From assembly GCF_003201565.1 (NCBI RefSeq), contig NZ_QJJP01000011.1, positions 1 through 49,644 on the forward strand: a DNA stretch of 49,644 nt. Reading direction: 5' to 3'. Position numbers and translations under genes: made by a program. Shown here one piece after another: positions 7,526 through 17,926 of this stretch; position 1 is the stretch's first letter, and each line of letters starts with the position of its first letter. Source of the stretch: Nitrosomonas sp. Nm84. Lineage in GTDB: Bacteria > Pseudomonadota > Gammaproteobacteria > Burkholderiales > Nitrosomonadaceae. The notes under the pieces were generated by a model. It made no database searches. It was not told where the DNA came from and saw only the letters and a program-made list of their open reading frames with translations.

Positions 7526-8482
7526 CTAAACTACGATGCTATGGAACCAATGCGACATTTCCCAGTAAATCGGTACACCAATGAATATGTTAAAGGGGAA
7601 AGTCACACCTAGAGAAGCTCCCAATGAAAGTGCCGGGTCTGCATCTGGCACCGCGATACGCATGGCTGCAGGAGCGGCGATATAGGAACAACTAGCATAC
7701 AAGACAGCCAGCAACATTGTGCCTCCCTCCGATAAACCAAACAGCCAACCCAAGTAAGCACCAAAAAATGCAGCCAACAGTGGAAATAGTATACCAAATG
7801 AAATGATGAATACACCTTTTGCTGCAACTACTTTCAGCCGTGCTGATGCCAGTAAGCCCATTTCCAACAGGAAGAAAGCCAGCACACCCATAAACAAATC
7901 CATAAACATTTTATCCAGCGGGGATACCAGATTCACCGCTCCGGCGTAATAACCAATCACCACACCCATTAGCAATAAATAAAGGCTTGTACCCGTCAGG
8001 ATTTCGTGCATCAACTTGCCCCACTGGGTTTTCTGACCGCCAGCACCCGCACGCGCCAAGATTGTGCCAGTTACCAGTGCCGGTATCTCCATCAATGCCA
8101 TAATCAACACCATATAGCCTTCGGAATACTCATCCTTTGCGGCCAAAAAAGCCACGCCTACGGCGAAAGTTACCGCACTCACCGAACCATAGTGAGCAGA
8201 AATGGCGCCTGCATCAGCTTGGGTGAATTTACCTAAAAATCTCAATATCGGGTAAGCCGTCAATGGAATCATCGCTGCTAAGACAACCATGGAACCTGCG
8301 ATAGGCAGCACTTCCATGATTTCATATTTGGCCATCGATACGCCACCTTTAAAACCAATGGCAATCAATAGAAAGATACTTAAGCTTTTATATAAAGCCT
8401 CGGGTATTTTTAGGTCAGATTTTATTACACCTGCCAAAACCCCGAATACAAAAAACAGTACAACTGGTTGTATAGTTGCCAT
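7526..8482 (-). CDS. sbtA: Sodium-dependent bicarbonate transporter SbtA-type
   Basis: A 318-residue inner-membrane protein with about ten hydrophobic segments in two similar halves, including the SAHYGSVSAVTFAVG and YIAAPAAMR blocks that mark the SbtA (former DUF897) family. It would bring bicarbonate into the cell with sodium, feeding carbon fixation. Cyanobacterial SbtA is longer, about 370 residues; the missing part is a cytosolic loop that is often short in other bacteria. It is transcribed first, with the SbtB-like gene downstream. The upstream gap of 150 bases carries a small inverted repeat at 8563-8597. Confidence 0.87.
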   Translation of the reverse strand: MATIQPVVLFFVFGVLAGVIKSDLKIPEALYKSLSIFLLIAIGFKGGVSMAKYEIMEVLPIAGSMVVLAAMIPLTAYPILRFLGKFTQADAGAISAHYGSVSAVTFAVGVAFLAAKDEYSEGYMVLIMALMEIPALVTGTILARAGAGGQKTQWGKLMHEILTGTSLYLLLMGVVIGYYAGAVNLVSPLDKMFMDLFMGVLAFFLLEMGLLASARLKVVAAKGVFIISFGILFPLLAAFFGAYLGWLFGLSEGGTMLLAVLYASCSYIAAPAAMRIAVPDADPALSLGASLGVTFPFNIFIGVPIYWEMSHWFHSIVV

Positions 8483-8562
8483 GCAAAACTCCCTCTTTAC
8501 TTAGTTATGTTTTATTTGATTTATTAATATTCTTACTTCTTGAGTCTGGTGACTGAATTGCC

Positions 8563-8597
8563 CTTCACACGGAAACGTTAACATAAGAAATGTGAAG
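8563..8597. promoter_or_regulatory. Inverted repeat upstream of sbtA
   Basis: CTTCACA (8563-8569) and TGTGAAG (8591-8597) are exact complements separated by 21 bases, between the end of the histidine kinase gene and the start of sbtA. It could be an operator for sbtAB or a weak terminator of the kinase transcript; the sequence does not decide. Confidence 0.3.
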
Positions 8598-8632
8598 AAT
8601 TCGTGAATAAAGTAAATACTATTTATCAAAGA

Positions 8633-9907
8633 TTAAGGGAGAATAATATGAAATGTGGTGCCCTTTCCAGGAATGCTGTCTACCTCGATGAGCCAACCAT
8701 AGTGATCGCAGATTCGTTTGACAATAGCGAGTCCGATACCTAGTCCTTGTCCTTGCGCGGAGCCGCGAAAAAAACGCTCATATAGCAGTGGCAAATAAGC
8801 GGGCTCTATTCCAATGCCGGAATCTGAAATTGACAGTCGTTGATTATTGAACTCAACTCGAATAAAGCCACTTTCAGTATACTGTACAGCGTTTCGAAGC
8901 AGATTCATCAGTGCGGTATGTAATGCTTGACGATTGAGTGTGACAGTAACTGCGGGTGCAATGTTAACTTGAAAATTCAGTTTTTTTCGATAGATTTCTG
9001 CGCATATTGGTTCAACTGCATCAAAAACACATTCGGCTATCGCAACGGGCTCCATAACGCCTAATGCTTGCTCGCGTGCCAGGAATAGTAAGGCTTGTAA
9101 TTGTTCGCCCATACGTGTGGCAGCTGCTTCAATCATCTTTATTCGATGATGCGCTCTGACGGGTAAATCAGGTATTGCAACCAGCAACTCACAACTGGTT
9201 AGGATGGTTGTAATCGGGGTCCTTAATTCGTGACTGATATTGGCGGTGAATTCTTGTTCACGTTGGAGCATGCGTTTAATACGGCTTTGAAAATCATCCA
9301 ATGCGTGCGCAAGTTGTGCCACTTCTTCATCCATGTCAGGCTGTGCCAGCAATCCAACCTGAATATCTCCAAGGGCTAGTAAGCTTACTCGCTCCGCTAA
9401 TTCTGTCACCTGCTTGATGAGTATTCCGGCAAGCAAGTATCCTACCACAAATGCAATGGCAACTACTATCACCCAAGATAACAGAATGAGTAGCCTCAGT
9501 TTACTTAATCGCTGTTGATGCAGCGAAATTCGGTAGGCTACAAGAAACTTCACTGCATTAGTAGTACGCACCAAAACATGAAAATCCTCAAGACCGTAGT
9601 AAATTCGATGATAGCCAGCTTGTAATCCACGTAAATAAGCAGGGATTTGTAACTCGTCGTCCATAGTATGGATAACATAGCTTTTGAGATGTGAGCCTAC
9701 TTGAGAAATGAAATCCGAGTGTTTTTGATAGCGATGAACAAGATGATCCATTTCCATTTCAATCACCTGTTCTATATGAGCTTCTTCGATATTATCCGAA
9801 GCAAAATAGAGAATAATACAAAGTGTCCCGACAATAAAAATGCTGAATGTTGCCAGCGCTACTGCAACACGGTAGCGCAGGCTATGTTCAATCGGGAATC
9901 TGATCAC
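8633..9907 (-). CDS. Sensor histidine kinase (EnvZ/QseC type)
   Basis: A 424-residue membrane sensor: TM1 at about 14-35, a periplasmic sensor of about 100 residues, TM2 at about 138-162, a HAMP linker, the phosphoacceptor H226 in ANISHELRTP, then the ATPase with N-box LMNLLRNAVQ, G1 ISDSGIGIE and G2 GLGIGLAIV. It autophosphorylates and passes phosphate to the adjoining response regulator. The start is a GTG at 9907 that overlaps the regulator's 3' end by 20 bases, so the two are translationally coupled. The signal is unknown; the periplasmic part has no motif I recognise. Confidence 0.92.
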   Translation of the reverse strand: MIRFPIEHSLRYRVAVALATFSIFIVGTLCIILYFASDNIEEAHIEQVIEMEMDHLVHRYQKHSDFISQVGSHLKSYVIHTMDDELQIPAYLRGLQAGYHRIYYGLEDFHVLVRTTNAVKFLVAYRISLHQQRLSKLRLLILLSWVIVVAIAFVVGYLLAGILIKQVTELAERVSLLALGDIQVGLLAQPDMDEEVAQLAHALDDFQSRIKRMLQREQEFTANISHELRTPITTILTSCELLVAIPDLPVRAHHRIKMIEAAATRMGEQLQALLFLAREQALGVMEPVAIAECVFDAVEPICAEIYRKKLNFQVNIAPAVTVTLNRQALHTALMNLLRNAVQYTESGFIRVEFNNQRLSISDSGIGIEPAYLPLLYERFFRGSAQGQGLGIGLAIVKRICDHYGWLIEVDSIPGKGTTFHIILP

Positions 9908-10577
9908 GAGAAGTCAAGCAGTAACCTAAACCATGAACGGTTTCGATAGGATCGTAACCCCCCGCTTTTGTGAGTGCGCGCCGCAAAATGTGCATATGAC
10001 TGCGCAATGTATCGCTGGTTTCCTGAACGTCTTCCCAGGCTTCCAGTTCGAGTTCTTCTCGGCTGAATACCCGACCGGGTTCACTCATCATCAGTGCCAA
10101 TAAGCGTATACACTTGGGTGGGAGCTTAACATTTTTATTTTCGAAACGAATGGTGAGGGTTTTAGGGTCAAAAGAGAGTTTGTCAAATTCCAGTTTACGA
10201 TTGGCGACTTTGCCAATATGTCTTTTATGCATCGCCAGCAGGCGAGCTTCGACTTCTTTTAATGCAAACGGTTTGATGAGATAGTCATCAGCGCCATATT
10301 CGAAACCAGTTAATTTATCCTCCAATGTATCACGTGCAGTCAACATCAAGATGGGCGTATCAATTTGTGATTCTTGACGCAGCTTCCGGCATAAGGTAAT
10401 TCCATTCATTCCCGGCAAGCCTAGATCAAGCAGAATGGCATCAAACCGTTGCGTGACAGCCAAATGAAGTCCAGCGATACCGTTAGCGGCTGCATCGGCG
10501 CTATGCCCTCGAGATTCCAGGAAGTCATAAAGATTGGCAGCGATGGCCAAATCATCTTCAATAATCAATATATGCAT
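9888..10577 (-). CDS. OmpR-family response regulator
   Basis: A 229-residue DNA-binding regulator with a receiver domain (acidic EDD at 7-9, phosphoacceptor D51 in LLDLGLPG, T80, K102 in LIKPF) and a C-terminal winged helix (about 125-225, ending in RSHMHILRRAL and ETVHGLGYCL). It pairs with the histidine kinase whose gene overlaps it. The order hemE, regulator, kinase on the minus strand with a 31-base gap after hemE suggests partial co-transcription. Its targets cannot be read here; the downstream sbtAB or the RND pump further upstream are only positional guesses. Confidence 0.93.
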   Translation of the reverse strand: MHILIIEDDLAIAANLYDFLESRGHSADAAANGIAGLHLAVTQRFDAILLDLGLPGMNGITLCRKLRQESQIDTPILMLTARDTLEDKLTGFEYGADDYLIKPFALKEVEARLLAMHKRHIGKVANRKLEFDKLSFDPKTLTIRFENKNVKLPPKCIRLLALMMSEPGRVFSREELELEAWEDVQETSDTLRSHMHILRRALTKAGGYDPIETVHGLGYCLTSRDQIPD

Positions 10578-10608
10578 ACAGTTACCTACGATGATAATTC
10601 AATTCTGT

Positions 10609-11682
10609 TTAAGTGCTCACCGAGTGAAATTTACGGCTTAATGTGTGCACAGCTTCTACCAGGGCCGCTGCATTTTCTGGAGGAGTAAACTGAGAAATAC
10701 CATGCCCCAGATTAAATACATGCCCACTGCCATTACCATAACTAGCGAGTACCTTTTCCACCTCCGCAGTGATGACTTCGGGTGATGCAAAAAGTATCGA
10801 TGGATCAAGATTGCCTTGCAATGCAACTTTCTCTCCTATACGCCGACGCGCTTCACCAATATCAATTGTCCAATCCAATCCGACAGCATCACAACCAATA
10901 TTTGCAATGGCTTCTAGCCACAAACCGCCACCTTTGGTAAAAACAATACTTGGAATTCGTGCGCCATCCTGCTCACGTTTTAATCCGGCAATGATTTGCT
11001 GCATATAACGTAGTGAAAATTCCTGATAAGCAGCCTGTGATAATGCGCCACCCCACGTGTCGAAAATCATGACAGCCTGCGCGCCGGATTCTATTTGCGC
11101 ATTCAGATAAGCCGTTACAGCTTTTGCATTGATATCCAGTATATGGTGCAACAGCTCGGGGCGTTGATACAGCATGGTCTTGATTTCACGAAATTCAGTA
11201 CCACCGCGACCCTCAACCATGTAACAGGCAAGTGTAAATGGGCTGCCGGAAAAACCAATCAGCGGTACTCGATTATCCAGCGCTTTGCGGATTTCTGAGA
11301 CTGCGTCCATCACGTAACGCAATTCCGCGCCGGGATCGGGAACCGTCAATGCATGAATTGCTTTTTCCTCACGCAAAGGGCGTTCAAACATAGGTCCTTC
11401 ACCGTGCGAGAAATATAAACCTAGACCCATTGCATCAGGAATCGTGAGAATATCGGAAAACAATATGGCAGCATCCAGCGGAAAACGTGCCAGTGGCTGC
11501 AAGGTCACTTCAGTCGCAAAACCTGGATTTTTGCATAGGGAAAGGAAATCACCTGCGCGCGCCCGTGTTGCATTATATTCTGCCAAATATCTACCGGCCT
11601 GGCGCATGAGCCAAACGGGTGTGTACTCCACAGGTTGTTTCATCAGCGCCCGTAGAAACGTATCATTTTTGAGTATTGTCAT
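10609..11682 (-). CDS. hemE: Uroporphyrinogen decarboxylase
   Basis: A 357-residue cytoplasmic enzyme that removes four carboxyl groups from uroporphyrinogen III to give coproporphyrinogen III in haem synthesis. The active-site [12 protein letters not shown] block (R27, R31) lies at the N-terminus, followed by [12 protein letters not shown] with the catalytic aspartate, [18 protein letters not shown] and the C-terminal FNLGHGI histidine. Length and start match the family. A strong haem demand is expected in an organism rich in cytochromes. The 173 bases before it (11683-11855) show no gene. Confidence 0.96.
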   Translation of the reverse strand: MTILKNDTFLRALMKQPVEYTPVWLMRQAGRYLAEYNATRARAGDFLSLCKNPGFATEVTLQPLARFPLDAAILFSDILTIPDAMGLGLYFSHGEGPMFERPLREEKAIHALTVPDPGAELRYVMDAVSEIRKALDNRVPLIGFSGSPFTLACYMVEGRGGTEFREIKTMLYQRPELLHHILDINAKAVTAYLNAQIESGAQAVMIFDTWGGALSQAAYQEFSLRYMQQIIAGLKREQDGARIPSIVFTKGGGLWLEAIANIGCDAVGLDWTIDIGEARRRIGEKVALQGNLDPSILFASPEVITAEVEKVLASYGNGSGHVFNLGHGISQFTPPENAAALVEAVHTLSRKFHSVST

Positions 11683-11855
11683 TAAAAAGCCTGTAGTTAT
11701 TGTTATTTTGGAAAGCTGTCCCTATACAAGCGGATTATTCTCTTATCATCGACAATATTACCAGCGAATAGCCATTCCGTATATTGCCAATCGGGTATGA
11801 GAAATAGATACCTTATAAAAATGAAGTGGTACGGTTAAAAATCAAGTGCGGAAAA

Positions 11856-12977
11856 TTAGTTCTCGGCAATCGTAAATACCCGTTGATATTCTTTAATTGC
11901 ATAACGGTCCGTCATGCCGGCGATATAGTCGGCAATTACCTGATATCCTTCGTGTTCAAATTTCTTCTGATATTCAGTGGGTAATAGGCGTATTTCCGAA
12001 CTGAAAGCCGAGAATAATTTTTCTATGGTATGGCGTGCTTTGTTGCTCATACGCACGACACGAAAATGCCGGTAAAGATTATCGTATAAAAATTTTTTTA
12101 ATTCTTGCTGTTCTTTTTTTATTTGCTGACTAAATCCGATGAGCGGCGGTGCTAGATGCACGTCGGTAAGACTATTCACACTGGCTTGCTTGATGCTCGT
12201 GGTACTTTGCTGAATTAAGTCGGTAACCAGCGTATTGATCATGCTGCGAATGGTTTCATACACCATGCGACGCTGCGGAAGCGACGGATATTTGCTTTTT
12301 ATTGGTGTGAGATGACGCGAAAAAATAGTAACTTCTTCCAGTTGATCCAACGTAATGAGGCCTGAGCGCAAGCCATCATCGACATCATGATTATTGTAGG
12401 CGATCTCATCTGAAAAATTTGCCAACTGGGCTTCTAACGATGGTCTTCTGTGTTGCAGAAAACGTTCTCCGAGTTCACCCAGTTTTGCGATATTCTTTTT
12501 GGCGACATGTTTGAGTATACCTTCGCGCGTTTCATAACAAAGATTAAGACCGCTAAAAGCAGCGTATCGTTCTTCCAGCACGTCAACAACCCGCAAGGAT
12601 TGGAGATTATGTTCAAAACCGCCATGATTCTGCATGCAATCATTCAATGTATCCTGACCGGCATGCCCAAATGGCGTATGTCCCAAATCGTGCGCCAGTG
12701 AAATCGCTTCCACCAAATCTTCATTCAGACATAAGTTTCTTGCGATCGAACGTCCTATTTGTGCAACCTCCAAGCTATGTGTCAGGCGCGTACGAAACAA
12801 ATCCCCTTCATGATTAACGAATACCTGGGTTTTGTATTCCAGTCGACGGAAGGCCGCGGAATGTATGATGCGATCGCGGTCACGCTGAAATTCGCTACGC
12901 CCTGCAGGCGGCGTTTCATGAATGACACGTCCGCGTGAGTTATTGGACGATACCGCATAAGCAGCCAATTTATTCAT
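11856..12977 (-). CDS. dgt: dGTPase-like HD-domain triphosphohydrolase
   Basis: A 373-residue protein of the deoxyguanosinetriphosphate triphosphohydrolase-like family, which cuts dNTPs to deoxynucleoside and tripolyphosphate. The HD metal site is visible as [13 protein letters not shown] and [15 protein letters not shown], with [14 protein letters not shown] later. The N-terminal GRVIHETPP and [11 protein letters not shown] segments are typical of the shorter type 2 proteins of beta- and alphaproteobacteria. It begins two bases after the stop of the aroK-aroB gene, so the two are one operon. Confidence 0.93.
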   Translation of the reverse strand: MNKLAAYAVSSNNSRGRVIHETPPAGRSEFQRDRDRIIHSAAFRRLEYKTQVFVNHEGDLFRTRLTHSLEVAQIGRSIARNLCLNEDLVEAISLAHDLGHTPFGHAGQDTLNDCMQNHGGFEHNLQSLRVVDVLEERYAAFSGLNLCYETREGILKHVAKKNIAKLGELGERFLQHRRPSLEAQLANFSDEIAYNNHDVDDGLRSGLITLDQLEEVTIFSRHLTPIKSKYPSLPQRRMVYETIRSMINTLVTDLIQQSTTSIKQASVNSLTDVHLAPPLIGFSQQIKKEQQELKKFLYDNLYRHFRVVRMSNKARHTIEKLFSAFSSEIRLLPTEYQKKFEHEGYQVIADYIAGMTDRYAIKEYQRVFTIAEN

Positions 12978-12979
12978 CG

Positions 12980-14677
12980 TTATTCATCGGTCATGCACGC
13001 TGATATTGTTTTACTGAGCAATGCAGGAGGGATGTCCGCGCGCATCACGGCTTCACCGATCCGATTTAAGAGGATGAAGCGCGTTTTTCCAGCATCCACT
13101 TTTTTGTCCAGCATCATCAGTTGCAAATATTTTTCCAATGGCATTTTGGGTACTGCAACAGGCAATCCGGCTAGGATAAAAATCTTACGGATACGTTGAA
13201 CATCAGCTTCACTGATGAGTTTCATGCGCTGGGATAATTCCGCTGCCAGCACGGTTCCGGCCGCCACGGCTTCGCCGTGTAACCAAACACCATATCCCAT
13301 CCCATTTTCAATCGCATGACCAAAGGTGTGGCCCAGATTCAGCAGAGCCCGTATTCCGTTTTCCCTTTCATCGGCGGCGACTATTTCCGCTTTATTCTCG
13401 CAACTGCGTTGGATGGCCTCATTTAAAATGATTGGATCACGTGCCAAAAGACGGCGCATATTTTGTTCCAGCCAATCAAAAAAGGCCGGATCGCGAATTA
13501 AACCATATTTAATAATCTCAGCCAGTCCCGCGCGTAATTCCCGATCAGGCAAAGTATTCAAAGTGGCGCTGTCGGCCAGAACCATGCGTGGCTGATAAAA
13601 AGCGCCAATCATATTTTTACCCAATCGATGATTGATGCCGGTTTTGCCGCCTACTGAGGAATCCACTTGTGCCAATAATGTGGTGGGGATCTGGATGAAC
13701 GGTACGCCGCGCAAGTAGGTTGCTGCTGCAAATCCGGTGAGATCGCCCACCACGCCGCCACCAAGTGCTAGTATCGTGGTGTTGCGTTCACAGTGGTTTT
13801 TCAGCAATGCATCAAAAATAAAATTTAGAGTTTCCCAATTTTTATGTGCTTCGCCATCCGGAATAATAATTGGAACCGATACGATGCCCAGTTTTTCCAA
13901 CGCCAGGCGCAATTTCTCCAAATATAATGGTGCAACAGTTGTATTGCTAACGATGGCAACTCGTTTTTGTGGTAAGCACGATAAGATCAAATCAGCTTTT
14001 CCCAGGATTCCATGGCCTATGTGTATCGGATAATTGCGTTTTTCTGATGAAATAGTGAAATCTACTGAAATGGTTTGCATAGTATTTTCATTGCCATTTT
14101 GTTTGATAGTATCGAGATTAATAGAAATTAGCTTATTGATAAGTTTTTGTATCAAGTAACGCACGCCTTGCTTGCTGCTATCGATGATGACATGTGCGGC
14201 TTCACGATAATAGGCGTCGCGTTGGATATAAAGTTCATGCAATCGTGCATATAAGTTTTGTGTCTGTAGCAGCGGTCTGTTTTTATCGTGCCGAGTGCGT
14301 CGGTGTAAATCATTGACCGATGCTCGCAGGTAGATGACGATGCCATTCTGTTTAAGTAGCTGGCGATTCTCCTCGCTCAACACCGCGCCACCCCCTGTAG
14401 CCAGAACGATATTACTTTTTTTAACCAGTTCAACCAGTACTTCAGATTCACGTTTGCGAAAGCCAGTTTCGCCTTCAATCTCAAAGATCACCGGAATTTT
14501 TACGCCGGTACGGTCCTGAATTTCATGATCCGAATCGATAAACGTCTTACCCAGGAAATTAGCCAGTGCTTTGCCAATGGTTGTTTTGCCGGCACCCATC
14601 ATGCCAACCAGAATGATATTGGTATCTCCCAGTTTTTTTTGAGCGGGCTGGAGTGTTTTTGTTTTGCTTAAATTCAT
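12980..14677 (-). CDS. aroK-aroB: Fused shikimate kinase / 3-dehydroquinate synthase
   Basis: One open frame of 565 residues joins two shikimate-pathway enzymes. Residues about 18-185 are shikimate kinase: P-loop GMMGAGKTT at 25-33, DSD at 48-50, FRKRE and LATGGGAV. Residues 200-565 are 3-dehydroquinate synthase: [36 protein letters not shown], the metal-binding GLAEIIKYG and [12 protein letters not shown]. The linker (about 186-199, [13 protein letters not shown]) has no stop codon. M200 is where a separate AroB would begin (ATG at 14078-14080) but no Shine-Dalgarno precedes it. In most betaproteobacteria aroK and aroB are adjacent, separate genes. Confidence 0.92.
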   Translation of the reverse strand: MNLSKTKTLQPAQKKLGDTNIILVGMMGAGKTTIGKALANFLGKTFIDSDHEIQDRTGVKIPVIFEIEGETGFRKRESEVLVELVKKSNIVLATGGGAVLSEENRQLLKQNGIVIYLRASVNDLHRRTRHDKNRPLLQTQNLYARLHELYIQRDAYYREAAHVIIDSSKQGVRYLIQKLINKLISINLDTIKQNGNENTMQTISVDFTISSEKRNYPIHIGHGILGKADLILSCLPQKRVAIVSNTTVAPLYLEKLRLALEKLGIVSVPIIIPDGEAHKNWETLNFIFDALLKNHCERNTTILALGGGVVGDLTGFAAATYLRGVPFIQIPTTLLAQVDSSVGGKTGINHRLGKNMIGAFYQPRMVLADSATLNTLPDRELRAGLAEIIKYGLIRDPAFFDWLEQNMRRLLARDPIILNEAIQRSCENKAEIVAADERENGIRALLNLGHTFGHAIENGMGYGVWLHGEAVAAGTVLAAELSQRMKLISEADVQRIRKIFILAGLPVAVPKMPLEKYLQLMMLDKKVDAGKTRFILLNRIGEAVMRADIPPALLSKTISACMTDE

Positions 14678-14742
14678 ACCTGTGATTGTAGCCGAATTAC
14701 CAGTCAGTACGCAGATTCACTTGCTGATTCAACGCGCCTGAC

Positions 14743-17700
14743 TCACTTACCCCGGGGTTTCCTGACAGGTTTATAGGATAGTGCCACCGGTGGCTGTGGT
14801 GCATTTCGCTTGCTTCCCGATGACTTGGAATTCTGTGTTCGTACAAACCAGGAGAAAAATAATGGCACAAATATCGTTGCAATCGTGGTTGCCATAATCA
14901 TTCCGCCAAAAACACCGGTTCCCATCGACTGCCGTGCTGCGGAACCCGCGCCAGTCGCAATGACCAAAGGAACGACCCCCAATATAAAAGCCATCGAAGT
15001 CATCACAATGGGCCGAAAGCGCAGTTGGGCCGACTGGATGGCTGCCTGTGTAATATCGACACCTTGTTTCATTCTCTGGTTGGCGAATTCGACCAACAGA
15101 ATCGCATTTTTTGCCGTCAATCCGATCAATGTCACCATGCCGATCTGAAAATAGATGTCATTCGGCATGTCGCGCAGCAAAATCGCAACCAATGCGCCCA
15201 TCATCGCAAAAGGAATGGCCATAATGACCGCCAATGGCAACGCCCAGGTTTCAAATTGCGCGGCTAATATCAAGAAAACCATCACGACGGCCAAGCTAAA
15301 AGCAAAAATTGCTGCCGACCCTATCTTTTTTTCCTGAAACGCAGCGCCGGTCCAAGCAATCTGATAGCCTTCCGGCAACGTTCTGGCTGCAATGTTTTCA
15401 ACCAAGGCAATCGCATCTCCGGAACTGACGCCGCTGGCACCGCTGCCCATGACTTTTGCCGACAACAATCCGTTGAACCGTTCCAGTTGTTCGGCACCTA
15501 CGATAGAATTTACTTTGCTCAAGGCTGACAAAGGAATCATCGAGCCGGATTCGGAACGAACATACACTTTGCCCAGATCCTCCGCTTTCATGCGATAAGC
15601 CGCTTCAGCTTGCAGTTGTACGCGATAAGTCCGTCCAGCGCGGTTAAAATCATTCACATACAATGAACCCATGGTGCTTTGCAGCGTGGCGTAGATGTCT
15701 GAAATGGGGACACCCTGTGCGATGGCCTTGGCTTCATCGACTTCAATAAAATACTGCGGCACCGACGATCGCAAAAAAGTATTTACGGTAGCCAGCCTGG
15801 GTTCCTGCCGCAAGGTTTGCATAAACTCATTGACTACACTGGCCAATTGCGCGGTATCAGAATTTGTGCGGCTCTGTACATAGAGTTCAAAACCACCGGT
15901 ATTGCCCAAGCCGCGTATCGCCGGTGGATTAAAGGCAATCGCTAGACCATCGGGTTGTTGTGCGCCAACTAGAAACAGCTTATTCACAATATCGGTTGCG
16001 GTAGTGGTACGCTCCGACCAATCTTTCAGTCGTACAAACATGGTCGAAACATTGGTCTTGTTGCCGCCGCCGATAAAGTCCAATCCATTGACTGCGAACT
16101 GAAAAGCCATGGCAGGCTCATTGGCCATTTCGGTAGTGATGGCACTTGCCGTTCTGATTGTTCTTGCAAGCGTTGCACCATCGGGTAGTATTACTGCCGC
16201 GATCACGTAGCCTTGATCTTCCGGCGGCACCAGACTGTCCGGAATATTTCTCACCAGATAAATCAGACCGGCAATCACCATTAGGAATATCAGCGCGCTT
16301 CTGGTGCTGTGGCGAAGACTCAGGCCGACCATGCCGACATAAAATCCGCGCATATGCTCAAACCGATTGTTAAACCAAGTAAAAAAAACGGACTGACGAT
16401 GCGTGGAGCGAAGTAAAACCGCGCATAGTGTGGGTGTCAGCGTCAAAGCCACAATGCCGGAAATAACGGCAGCGACCGCTACGGTCACTGCAAACTGTTG
16501 ATACAGTTCTCCGGCAATGCCACCGAGAAAAGCCACGGGTATAAAAACCGCCACCAGTACCATTGTCATCGCGACTACGGCGCTGGATACTTGTTGCATC
16601 GCTTTGATGGCCGCGTCAATCGGTGCTAGCTTTTCTTCCGATATTAATCGTTCGATATTCTCCAATACGACAATCGCGTCATCCACCACAATACCGATCG
16701 AAAGTACCATTGCGAACAGCGTCAGCGTATTAATCGAATAACCCAGTAGCCATAGCCCGGCAAAGGTGCCGACCAAGGAAATCGGTATGGCGATGATGGG
16801 AATCAGTGTCGCACGCCAGCTTTGCAGAAACACATAGACCACCAGAACGACCAGCAGCATGGCCTCTCCCAGAGTCTTGATCACTTCCCAGATGGATTCC
16901 TTAACAAACAGACTGGTGTCGTAGGAAATAACGTACTGCATGCCTTCGGGGAAATAATGCGTCAACTCATTCATCGTGGCTTTAACCGCTGACGCCGTTT
17001 CCAGGGCATTGGCGCCGCTACGCAAGAAAATACCAACACCCAAACCCGGTTCGCCGTTGAGCAGTGTACGCGTCGCATAATCTTGCGCACCGAGTTCAAT
17101 TCTCGCCACATCTTTCAGATACAGCACGCCGCGCGGTCCACCCGAGCGCAGGATAATATTCTCAAATTGCTCCGGTTCTAATAACCGACCTTTCGCGGTT
17201 ACGGAATAAACCAGTTGCTGATCAACCAATGCTGGCTCCTGACCTATTTTCCCGACGGCTTGCTGCGCATTTTGTGCTCGAATGGCGGTTGCGATATCGC
17301 TGGTTGTGATACCCAGTTGTGCCATGCGGTCGGGCCGTAGCCAAATGCGCATGGAATAATCCTGCGCACCAAAAATTCTCGCTTCACCGACGCCTGGTGC
17401 ACGCCTCAGATCATCCAGAATATTGCTGGTAATAAAGTTACTGAGAAACAGTGTCGTGTGTTTGGGGTCTTTGGAAGTAACCGCAAACACTATCAGCAGA
17501 TCATTGGAGCGTTTCTGAATAGTGATGCCCGTGCGTCTTACTTCATCGGGCAAGCGCGCCAATGCGGTATTAACTTCGTTGCTCACATTGAACGTGGCGC
17601 GATCAATGTCGATTCCGATTTCGAAGGTGATGGTAATCGTAAGCCGACCGCTCGAATCAGCACTGGAACTAAAGTACAACAGTCCTTCAATAGCGCTGAG

Positions 17701-17904
17701 CTTCTCCTCAATCGGTGCGGCCACGGTTTTTATCATCGTTTCAGCACTGGCACCCGGAAATGTTGCCGTCACGATAACCGTTGGCGGCGTTATCCGTGGA
17801 TATTGCTCGATCGGTAATTGCGTAGCAGCAGCCAATCCGGCAAGGACAATGATGATCGACAGAACCGATGCAAAAATCGGTCGCGTAATAAAAAATTTGG
17901 CCAT
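14743..17904 (-). CDS. RND multidrug efflux transporter (HAE1, AcrB type)
   Basis: A 1053-residue inner-membrane pump with the AcrB layout: TM1 at 9-28 (FASVLSIIIVLAGLAA), a porter loop, TM2-6, a second loop, TM8-12. The proton-relay pair of TM4 is seen in SIGIVVDDAIVVLENIER, and IPDSLVPPEDQGYV and GLTAKNAILLVEFA are family signatures. It would expel hydrophobic drugs, dyes or detergents using the proton gradient. The adaptor gene precedes it by 22 bases. No TolC-like gene adjoins, so the pump must borrow an outer-membrane channel encoded elsewhere. Confidence 0.95.
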   Translation of the reverse strand: MAKFFITRPIFASVLSIIIVLAGLAAATQLPIEQYPRITPPTVIVTATFPGASAETMIKTVAAPIEEKLSAIEGLLYFSSSADSSGRLTITITFEIGIDIDRATFNVSNEVNTALARLPDEVRRTGITIQKRSNDLLIVFAVTSKDPKHTTLFLSNFITSNILDDLRRAPGVGEARIFGAQDYSMRIWLRPDRMAQLGITTSDIATAIRAQNAQQAVGKIGQEPALVDQQLVYSVTAKGRLLEPEQFENIILRSGGPRGVLYLKDVARIELGAQDYATRTLLNGEPGLGVGIFLRSGANALETASAVKATMNELTHYFPEGMQYVISYDTSLFVKESIWEVIKTLGEAMLLVVLVVYVFLQSWRATLIPIIAIPISLVGTFAGLWLLGYSINTLTLFAMVLSIGIVVDDAIVVLENIERLISEEKLAPIDAAIKAMQQVSSAVVAMTMVLVAVFIPVAFLGGIAGELYQQFAVTVAVAAVISGIVALTLTPTLCAVLLRSTHRQSVFFTWFNNRFEHMRGFYVGMVGLSLRHSTRSALIFLMVIAGLIYLVRNIPDSLVPPEDQGYVIAAVILPDGATLARTIRTASAITTEMANEPAMAFQFAVNGLDFIGGGNKTNVSTMFVRLKDWSERTTTATDIVNKLFLVGAQQPDGLAIAFNPPAIRGLGNTGGFELYVQSRTNSDTAQLASVVNEFMQTLRQEPRLATVNTFLRSSVPQYFIEVDEAKAIAQGVPISDIYATLQSTMGSLYVNDFNRAGRTYRVQLQAEAAYRMKAEDLGKVYVRSESGSMIPLSALSKVNSIVGAEQLERFNGLLSAKVMGSGASGVSSGDAIALVENIAARTLPEGYQIAWTGAAFQEKKIGSAAIFAFSLAVVMVFLILAAQFETWALPLAVIMAIPFAMMGALVAILLRDMPNDIYFQIGMVTLIGLTAKNAILLVEFANQRMKQGVDITQAAIQSAQLRFRPIVMTSMAFILGVVPLVIATGAGSAARQSMGTGVFGGMIMATTIATIFVPLFFSWFVRTQNSKSSGSKRNAPQPPVALSYKPVRKPRGK

Positions 17905-17926
17905 GTGAGCAGAGTTTGTGCAGTTG

